Below are positions 25,358 through 31,208 of a stretch of 64,000 bases of DNA, piece by piece. Under the pieces are notes generated by a model. That model was not told where the DNA came from. It did no database searches and saw only the letters and a list, made by a program, of their open reading frames with translations. The DNA comes from Granulicella mallensis MP5ACTX8 (GTDB lineage Bacteria; Acidobacteriota; Terriglobia; Terriglobales; Acidobacteriaceae), in the NCBI RefSeq assembly GCF_000178955.2, contig NC_016631.1, positions 1,178,001 to 1,242,000 of the forward strand, in the 5' to 3' direction. Made by a program: the position numbers and the translations under genes. How positions within the stretch are numbered: the stretch's first letter is position 1; each line of letters opens with the position of its first letter.

Positions 25358-26617
25358 CTACCGCATCCTCACGCGCACGCTCTCGGCGTGCCCTGCTAGA
25401 CCTTCTGCCTCGGCCAGCGCGATCGTGTGCGGGCCGACCTCGCGCAACGCGTCGCGCGTGTACTGCTGTACGGTGATCACCTTTACGAAGTCGAACACGC
25501 TCAAGCCGCCGCGAACGCGGCCGTTGCGGCCTGTCGGCAGCACATGGTTTGGCCCGCTGATGTAGTCGCCCATGGACTGCGGCGTGTGATGTCCCACAAA
25601 CACTGAACCCGCATTCTTCACCCAGCGCAGATCGGCGCCCGCATCTACCGTCAGGTGTTCAGGAGCCAGCCGGTTCGTTAGCGCCTGAGCTTCCTCTACG
25701 GTCTTGGTGACGAATGCAAATCCCTGCGCTGCCAGCGAGGCCTGTGCGATCTCATTGCCCTGCGCCTGGCGCTTGGTCTCGAGAGCGACCTCTTCGGCCA
25801 ACTCGTGCTTGCTGGTGATGAGCACAGCAAGTGCCTCGGGATCGTGCTCGGCCTGCGCCACCAGGTCCGCCGCAATGCCGCTGGGGTCGCCGTTCTCGCT
25901 GGTGACTACAATCTCGGTTGGCCCCGCGGGCATGTCGATGCCGGTCTCCTGCGAGACCGCAATCTTTGCCGCGGTCACGTACAGGTTGCCCGGCCCAACG
26001 ATCTTGTCTACGGCTGCAATCGTCGCCGTGCCGAAGGCCATCGCCGCAATCGCCTGCGCGCCGCCGACGCGGTAGAACTCTGTCACTCCCGCGAGATAAG
26101 CGGCGGCCATCGTCTCCCGCGCGGGCTTCGGCGAGCACACCACGATGCGTTCCACTCCGGCAACCTGCGCCGGAGTCACAGTCATCAGCAGCGTTGAAGG
26201 CAGGGGATAGCGCCCCCCCGGAACGTAGCAGCCGACCGAACTCAGAGGCCGTACGATCTGCCCGACCTCCATCCCCTCTGAGGGGCGAAAGCTCCACGCG
26301 CGCGGCAATTGTTTCTCCGCGAACGTGCGAATGTTGGCCTGCGCCAGGCGCATGGCGGCTTTGAGCTCTTCGCTCGTGGCCTCCCACGCGGACTGCATCT
26401 CCTCGCGGCTGACCAAAAGCGGCTGTTCGGCGGCCAGCCCGTCGAAGCGAGCTGTGTACTCGTGCAGCGCAGCATCGCCGCGTTCGCGCACGGCTGCGAG
26501 AATCTCGCGCACAACGCCATCCACCTTTGCGGTGTTTGCGGCGCCGCGCTGTTCCAGCTGCTGGAGGGTATCCTCTGCAACCTTCGCGTTCTCGCCGAAT
26601 GTCTTCAAAACTCTCAT
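25358..26617 (-). CDS. hisD: Histidinol dehydrogenase
   Basis: A 419-aa zinc enzyme oxidising histidinol to histidine in two NAD-dependent steps. The signature region VGPGNLYVTAAKIAVSQETG and the following IDMPAGPTEIVV are clear, and the C-terminal SMGDYISGPNHVLPTG contains metal-site residues. ACGAGG lies before the ATG, 9 bases after the stop of the 134-aa membrane protein gene. Confidence 0.97.
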   Translation of the reverse strand: MRVLKTFGENAKVAEDTLQQLEQRGAANTAKVDGVVREILAAVRERGDAALHEYTARFDGLAAEQPLLVSREEMQSAWEATSEELKAAMRLAQANIRTFAEKQLPRAWSFRPSEGMEVGQIVRPLSSVGCYVPGGRYPLPSTLLMTVTPAQVAGVERIVVCSPKPARETMAAAYLAGVTEFYRVGGAQAIAAMAFGTATIAAVDKIVGPGNLYVTAAKIAVSQETGIDMPAGPTEIVVTSENGDPSGIAADLVAQAEHDPEALAVLITSKHELAEEVALETKRQAQGNEIAQASLAAQGFAFVTKTVEEAQALTNRLAPEHLTVDAGADLRWVKNAGSVFVGHHTPQSMGDYISGPNHVLPTGRNGRVRGGLSVFDFVKVITVQQYTRDALREVGPHTIALAEAEGLAGHAESVRVRMR

Positions 26618-26626
26618 GCTGCCTCG

Positions 26627-27031
26627 TTAATCCTTGTAGCCTGCTTTACGCATCTGCCGCCGTTCGCGCCGTGGACCGGTCAGGACCACACGCTTCGCCG
26701 CCTCCGGTCCCGCTGGGTAGATGCGTTCCGGATTCTTGGGGTCGATGACTACGGCCAATCGCACTCCCGCCGTGATCTTTTGCCCAGGTTCCACCCGCGA
26801 ACTCAGCGTTACCTCGCGGCTGGTGGTGCTGCCCGGCTCCTGGATCCACATCACGATCTTCATGATGGGCAGGGTCCTGCCGAAGCGCTTCATCGGCGCC
26901 ACTGAAATCACCGTGGCATACACCGCCACGCCCTCACGCTCGGCCTTCTGCTGCCGCCAGCGCTGGAAAAAATACAGGACGACCGGTGTAAGGGCCGCCA
27001 AAATAACGAGTGTCCAGATTGCGATCTTCAA
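26627..27031 (-). CDS. 134-aa membrane-anchored protein between hisG and hisD, TTG start
   Basis: A 134-aa protein with one N-terminal hydrophobic helix (IAIWTLVILAALTPVVLYFF) followed by a basic turn (QRWRQQKAER) and a soluble beta-rich domain with VYATVISVAPMKRFG and a basic tail PRRERRQMRKAGYKD. The start is TTG 27031, supported by AAAGG six bases before it. It lies 18 bases after hisG and 9 before hisD, so it is in the same transcript. No family recognised; the cytoplasmic or periplasmic side of the domain is not certain. Confidence 0.7.
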   Translation of the reverse strand: MKIAIWTLVILAALTPVVLYFFQRWRQQKAEREGVAVYATVISVAPMKRFGRTLPIMKIVMWIQEPGSTTSREVTLSSRVEPGQKITAGVRLAVVIDPKNPERIYPAGPEAAKRVVLTGPRRERRQMRKAGYKD

Positions 27032-27049
27032 CGCATGCCTTTCGGGTGA

Positions 27050-27925
27050 TTACAGTACTACTTTGCTCAAAGGGTATTCGACGATCCCCGCGCCGCCGGC
27101 TGCCTTCAGCTTAGGGATGACATCGCGCACAAGGGAGTTGTCGAGAATTGTATTCAATGCGACCCAATCGGGGTCCTGCAGGTGCGAGATCGTCGGCGAG
27201 TTCAACGCCGGCAGCACTCCGATGACCTTGTCGAGATCGGCCTTGCGTACGTTGAGCATCAGTCCAACCTGGATCTGCGCATCCATCGCTCCATTCAACA
27301 TCATGGAGAGCGTTTCGATCTTCGAGCGCTTCCAGGGATCGGCCCAAGCTGCCTTGTTGGCGATGAACTGGGTCTCAGACTCCATCAGCGTCTCGATGAT
27401 GCGGAGGCGATTCGCGCGCAGTGAGCTTCCGGTCTCCGTCACTTCAACGATGGCATCGGCCAGCGTCGGCGGCTTCACTTCGGTGGCGCCCCAGCTGAAT
27501 TCAACCTTGACGGGGATATTCTTCGCCGCAAAGTAGCGCTTGGTGAACTCTACCAGTTCGGTCGCGATGGTCTTGCCGGCGAGGTCTTCGGGCTTCTCGA
27601 AGGGCGAGTCCTCAGGCACGGCGAGCACCCACTTCACGCGGGTGCGGGACTGCTTGGAGTAGGTGAGCGAGGTAATACGCTCAACGTCGGACTGGTTCTC
27701 GAGCACCCAGTCGTTGCCGGTCAGTCCGGCATCCAGGGCGCCATGCTCCACGTAGCGGGCCATCTCCTGGGCGCGAACGAGCATGCACTCGATCTCTGCG
27801 TCGTCGATGGTGGGGAAGTAGCTGCGGCCGCTCGCATAGATACGCCAGCCGGCGTGTTCGAACAGCGCGATGGTGGCATCCTGCAGGCTGCCCTTCGGAA
27901 TTCCAAGCTTCAGTTTGTTGCTCAT
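27050..27925 (-). CDS. hisG: ATP phosphoribosyltransferase, long form
   Basis: A 291-aa enzyme for the first and feedback-controlled step of histidine synthesis. The length, and the C-terminal ACT-like regulatory domain (from about residue 215), mark it as the long HisG, which needs no HisZ partner. Patterns: [28 protein letters not shown], and [17 protein letters not shown] with the PRPP-binding region. It follows hisI after a 59-base gap that contains copy 2 of the 34-bp repeat. Confidence 0.95.
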   Translation of the reverse strand: MSNKLKLGIPKGSLQDATIALFEHAGWRIYASGRSYFPTIDDAEIECMLVRAQEMARYVEHGALDAGLTGNDWVLENQSDVERITSLTYSKQSRTRVKWVLAVPEDSPFEKPEDLAGKTIATELVEFTKRYFAAKNIPVKVEFSWGATEVKPPTLADAIVEVTETGSSLRANRLRIIETLMESETQFIANKAAWADPWKRSKIETLSMMLNGAMDAQIQVGLMLNVRKADLDKVIGVLPALNSPTISHLQDPDWVALNTILDNSLVRDVIPKLKAAGGAGIVEYPLSKVVL

Positions 27926-27950
27926 GTCGATTCTTCGCCTTTGCCTTTGC

Positions 27951-27984
27951 TTTTCTTTCTGTCATTCCCGCAGGGAATCTGCTT
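27951..27984. repeat. 34-bp repeat, copy 2 (upstream of hisG)
   Basis: Identical over 34 bases to 22222-22255. It begins directly after the hisI stop codon and ends about 26 bases before the hisG start. The embedded palindrome can form a 6-bp stem with a 3-base loop in the mRNA. Confidence 0.9.
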
Positions 27985-28323
27985 CTACTTCTCATCCATT
28001 GCAATGGGCTTCGTAAAGCAGCTGACGCTTCCCTCGTGGCACACCAGGCCATCGCCCTCGACCTCGACGCGGAAGAGCAAGGCATCGCTGTCGCAATCGG
28101 TGGAGGCCGAGATGACCCGCAGGCGGTTGCCGCTGGTCTCACCCTTCATCCACAGCTTCGAACGTGTGCGTGACCAGAAGGTTACGAAACCCGTTTCGGT
28201 GGTCTTTTTATAGCTTTCCTCGTTCAGGAAGCCGAGCATCAGCACCTCGCCGGTCTTCGCGTCCTGCACGATGCCCGCGACCAGGCCGCCGGCTTTTTCA
28301 AAATCGATCGCTACTGTCGTCAT
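27985..28323 (-). CDS. hisI: Phosphoribosyl-AMP cyclohydrolase
   Basis: A 112-aa zinc enzyme for the third step of histidine synthesis. Zinc cysteines are visible in STDCDSDALLF and GLVCHEGSVSCF; FWSRTRSKLWMKGETSGN is the family signature. Only the cyclohydrolase is present; the HisE pyrophosphatase domain is not fused, and no hisE lies nearby. The start ATG 28323 has AGAGG nine bases upstream; ATG 28332 is in frame but too close to that site. It is the first structural gene of the operon, 69 bases after the attenuator terminator. Confidence 0.95.
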   Translation of the reverse strand: MTTVAIDFEKAGGLVAGIVQDAKTGEVLMLGFLNEESYKKTTETGFVTFWSRTRSKLWMKGETSGNRLRVISASTDCDSDALLFRVEVEGDGLVCHEGSVSCFTKPIAMDEK

Positions 28324-28391
28324 CTTCCTCATCCTCTGTGTTCGGCTGAAGCTGTCTATCTGGTGCTTGGTTGAAGCTATCGCGGCGCAGC

Positions 28392-28426
28392 AAAAAGCCC
28401 GCTCGCGATATGCGCGTCAGCGGGCC
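28392..28426 (-). terminator. Intrinsic terminator of the his operon leader (attenuator)
   Basis: On the minus strand the arms 28419-28425 (GCCCGCT) and 28397-28403 (AGCGGGC) pair, extended by CGCG/CGCG (28413-28416 with 28404-28407), then five T (28396-28392). It lies after the His-rich leader peptide and before hisI, so it would stop transcription ahead of the operon. Bases 28414-28423 can instead pair in two 4-bp blocks with 28477-28488, just past the His codons, as an antiterminator. Confidence 0.88.
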
Positions 28427-28453
28427 TGTTCGTAGTCCTATTGGGCGTTCTTG

Positions 28454-28537
28454 CTACTTCACCGCACCGGACACAGCCGCCAACACGCTTTGCGCATGAT
28501 GATGATGCTGTCCACGATGGTGCAGAAGAACATTCAT
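28454..28537 (-). CDS. hisL: His-rich leader peptide of the histidine operon (attenuation)
   Basis: A 27-codon frame starting ATG 28537 and ending TAG 28456-28454. Residues 6-14 read HHRGQHHHH: six His codons in nine, with four in a row (28507-28496). It lies on the operon strand, upstream of an intrinsic terminator and then hisI. This is the layout of the classical enterobacterial his leader: when charged tRNA-His is short, the ribosome stalls on the His run and terminator formation is prevented. Another open frame through this region (28377-28574) is out of frame with it. A proper Shine-Dalgarno is not seen; the transcript may start at or near the ATG. The identification is inference from layout. 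Confidence 0.82.
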   Translation of the reverse strand: MNVLLHHRGQHHHHAQSVLAAVSGAVK

Positions 28538-28545
28538 TGCTTTCT

Positions 28546-28574
28546 ACCGTATCCGTGGCGCTCGCGGATGTCAA
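28546..28574 (-). promoter_or_regulatory. Putative his operon promoter
   Basis: On the minus strand a perfect TTGACA (28574-28569) is followed after 17 bases by TACGGT (28551-28546), a weak -10. Transcription would then start within a few bases of the leader ATG at 28537, giving an almost leaderless leader peptide. The -10 match is poor, so the call is tentative. Confidence 0.5.
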
Positions 28575-28593
28575 TCGCGACCCGTATGGAGCT

Positions 28594-28692
28594 GTGGCAC
28601 GGCCCCCAGCCCCGCAGGGGCAGCCCCATCAAAGCCCAAGGTGAAACCCTGGGTTAGGGTGCCAAAAAGATGCGGAGCCCTGAAAGGGCGAT
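28594..28692. repeat. GC-rich intergenic repeat with complementary segments
   Basis: The stretch contains CAGCCCCGCAGGGGCAG (a palindrome near 28609-28624), AAACCCTGGGTTAGGG and GAGCCCTGAAAGGGC. Such words recur in gene gaps of Acidobacteria as I remember them. There is no coding frame that I would defend between the his promoter and the next gene at 28814. Confidence 0.5.
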
Positions 28693-28813
28693 CTATCGAT
28701 ATCCCCCATACCCTATAGGATGTGGAGGATTAGATCGAGAGACCTCTAAATGCACTAACTGCTCCCTTTCCTCTCCCTGATGGAACCTTTGGGCACGACT
28801 CGCCGTAAGAATC

Positions 28814-29620
28814 ATGACGATGACAAGGTCTTTTCGAACCCTCCGTTCCCTCGTCCTTCTATCTCCGCTCGTCATCGCCTCATTGCGCCTCTCGGCTCAA
28901 TCTCCGGTCGTATCCCCGCCCGTCGCCCAGCCGCCTCTGCGATTTGAAGTCGCCTCCGTCCGCCCGCACCAGTCCGCCGGAGACGAACCCTCCAACCGCC
29001 GCGTACTTCCTGGCGGACGGTTTGTCGCCACCGCCACCACCGTCCGAACCCTCATTCGCATCGCCTTTGGCACTGACGATAACCGCATGTCAGGCGCACC
29101 CAGCTGGACCGATAACGAGACCTTCGACATCGACGCGACCACCGCCGATCACGCCGAAGTCACCACCCCGCAGCAATTCCAGCAACTCATCCTCTCGCTG
29201 CTCGAAGACCGCTTCCAGCTCAAATTCCATCGCGAGCAAAAGGAAGGCGCTGTCTACTGGCTCGAACTCAACAAGCCCGGAAAACCTGGCCCCGCTCTCA
29301 AGCCAAGCACTCCCGGCTCGGAGCCCAACATGAGCACCAACTCTACCGGCTCAAGGACTGTCATGAAGGTGACGAACATGTCCATGATCGATCTTGCCGC
29401 CGCGCTTCGCCGCCAGGCTGGTCGACCCGTCGAGGATCACACCGATCTCAAAGGCAACTTCGATTTCCAGATCGAATGGTCTCCCGAAGAAACTCCGGAC
29501 TCCGCCGACCCATCGCTTTTCACCGTGCTCAAGGAACAACTCGGCCTCAAGCTCCAGTCCGCCAAAGGCAACCTCGAAACCCTCGTCATCGACGAAATCT
29601 CGCACCCTTCAGCCAACTAA
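28814..29620 (+). CDS. TIGR03435 family (DUF3738) exported protein, second copy
   Basis: A 268-aa protein. Signal peptide (RSLVLLSPLVIASLRLSAQ), Pro/Val linker, then the family core: RFEVASVRPHQS, LPGGRFVATATTVRTLIRIAF, GAPSWTDNETFDIDAT, LILSLLEDRFQLKFHREQK, GAVYWLELNKPG, VEDHTDLKGNFDFQIEW and the fixed C-terminus VIDEISHPSAN. It agrees better with the family consensus than the copy at 18183. Function unknown. It stands alone, reading away from the his leader. Confidence 0.93.
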   Translation: MTMTRSFRTLRSLVLLSPLVIASLRLSAQSPVVSPPVAQPPLRFEVASVRPHQSAGDEPSNRRVLPGGRFVATATTVRTLIRIAFGTDDNRMSGAPSWTDNETFDIDATTADHAEVTTPQQFQQLILSLLEDRFQLKFHREQKEGAVYWLELNKPGKPGPALKPSTPGSEPNMSTNSTGSRTVMKVTNMSMIDLAAALRRQAGRPVEDHTDLKGNFDFQIEWSPEETPDSADPSLFTVLKEQLGLKLQSAKGNLETLVIDEISHPSAN

Positions 29621-29647
29621 CCCGCCGTAGCCGTTGTTGCTCTTTTA

Positions 29648-30280
29648 CTACTCCACCACCGTAAATCCCCGCTCGCCATCCTTGGCAATCGACACCTGCC
29701 CCTTGCCGATGTCATACAGCCAGCCCGAGACGGTCAACTCACCCATCGCCATAGCCCCCGCCACGGACGGATGCGTCTTCAGGTGCTGAAGCTGCAACAG
29801 AACATTCTGTTCCGTAAGCACGGAGAGCAGTTCGCGCCGCCACTCTGTCTTGGTGTGCATGGTCTCCGCCACCGTGAGGGCCGCGCGAGCATTGGTCAGC
29901 CAGCTCTTGACGGTGGGCATTTCTTTGACCGAGTCCGGGTTGAGCAGTGCCTTCATCGCGCCGCAGTCGCTGTGGCCGCACACCACGATGTGCCGCACCC
30001 GCAGGGAGGTCACCGCGTACTCGATCACCGCGCTGACGCCGCCGAGCATCTCGCCGTACGCCGGCACCATGTTGCCGATGTTGCGTGTCACAAAGACTTC
30101 GCCCATCGCTGAATGTGTCAGTTCGTTGGGGTTTACCCGTGAATCCGCGCAGGCAATGAACAGCGTATGAGGACGCTGTTCGTTGATCGCAGCCTGCGCA
30201 TGCAGGTGGGCCTGGTTCGGATAGACCTCCGACCGAAACCGGCGTACACCCTTCTTCAATTGTTCGAGCACTTCGTCCAT
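29648..30280 (-). CDS. can: Beta-class carbonic anhydrase
   Basis: A 210-aa zinc enzyme interconverting carbon dioxide and bicarbonate. Zinc ligands: Cys and Asp in FIACADSRVNP, then His and Cys in VVCGHSDCGAMKALL. The start at ATG 30280 (MDEVLEQLKKGVRRF) is chosen because the frame upstream runs into the neighbouring redoxin gene and lacks family similarity. The Shine-Dalgarno is weak. It lies 52 bases downstream of the redoxin gene on the same strand, so the two may form an operon. Symbol by family resemblance. Confidence 0.93.
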   Translation of the reverse strand: MDEVLEQLKKGVRRFRSEVYPNQAHLHAQAAINEQRPHTLFIACADSRVNPNELTHSAMGEVFVTRNIGNMVPAYGEMLGGVSAVIEYAVTSLRVRHIVVCGHSDCGAMKALLNPDSVKEMPTVKSWLTNARAALTVAETMHTKTEWRRELLSVLTEQNVLLQLQHLKTHPSVAGAMAMGELTVSGWLYDIGKGQVSIAKDGERGFTVVE

Positions 30281-30332
30281 GAGGCGGCCTGTAGCTTTCT
30301 TGTGATTAGGGTGCTGAAAGTTACGAACGAAT

Positions 30333-30938
30333 CTATTCTTCGCGCCACTTGATATTGCAGCCGATGCTGCTGCGCTGGTCAGTGTCAGGGCGTTTGCCGG
30401 CGACGACCGCATCCAGGGCCGCGCGCAGGTCCTTGCCGGTCACCGGCGTGTCGTTGCCGAAGTCTCCGCGCCGGGGGCGGCTCTCGTCGAGCTGTCCGCG
30501 ATAGACCAGCTTCAGATCCGCGTCGAAGAGGAAGAAATCCGGGGTGCAGGCAGCCTCGTAGGAACGGGCGACCTCCTGGGTCTCATCCAGCAGGTAAGGG
30601 AAGTTCCAGCCCAGGCGCGCCGCCTGCTCACGCATGAACTCCGGGCCGTCCTGGGGGTACTCGACGATGTCGTTGGACTGGATGGCAGCGATGGCAATCG
30701 GACCTTCGCCGTTTTCGCCAAGGTAGTCGCGGCCGATTCGTCCCAGCTCCGCTTCGACGTGTTTTACGTAGGGGCAATGTACGCAGACGAACATCACCAG
30801 CATTCCGCGCCGCTTCTCGTCGCCGATTGAGGCGAAGATGTCATCGCGGCCCAGTGCTTTGCCGCTGATCGCGTCTACCAGCTCGAAGGCCGGGGCAGTT
30901 GTCCCCAGCTTCACCATCGTCGATTCCGTTCTGGACAT
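30333..30938 (-). CDS. Thioredoxin-fold (AhpC/TSA-like) redoxin
   Basis: A 201-aa protein starting at ATG 30938 (MSRTESTMVKLGTTAPAFEL). The thioredoxin fold shows a CVHC active site in FVCVHCPYVKHVEAEL, followed by FPYLLDETQEVARSYEAACTPDFFLFD with the cis-Pro, and the C-terminus SSIGCNIKWREE. That ending is typical of a widespread 'thioredoxin family' group with conserved third Cys. Cytosolic, with no signal peptide. Partner and substrate unknown; probably oxidative-stress related. Confidence 0.87.
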   Translation of the reverse strand: MSRTESTMVKLGTTAPAFELVDAISGKALGRDDIFASIGDEKRRGMLVMFVCVHCPYVKHVEAELGRIGRDYLGENGEGPIAIAAIQSNDIVEYPQDGPEFMREQAARLGWNFPYLLDETQEVARSYEAACTPDFFLFDADLKLVYRGQLDESRPRRGDFGNDTPVTGKDLRAALDAVVAGKRPDTDQRSSIGCNIKWREE

Positions 30939-31208
30939 TGCAGCCCTCCATTGTCCATCATAACGGCCATTCGCGGAGCAGGAGACTGTCCTGATGGCAG
31001 GATGTGAAACATGGAAGGACTTTTTCACGTCAGAGGTTACAGTCCTTGTTGCTAGTAATGACTCGTGATCGGTGCAGGGTTTAACCACGGTTAAATCTGT
31101 CCGTTTCGGCAATTAATCCGTTTCCGCGCGTGTTGTGGATAACGTATGCTTTGACCAAAGTTCAATCGGTCGCTGGCTTTCTGCAGTGCTGGCTTCCCAG
31201 AGGATACT

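Noticed and set aside
28377-28574. 65-codon minus-strand frame across the his leader
   Set aside because: It is out of frame with the His-rich peptide, runs through the terminator hairpin and lacks any motif.
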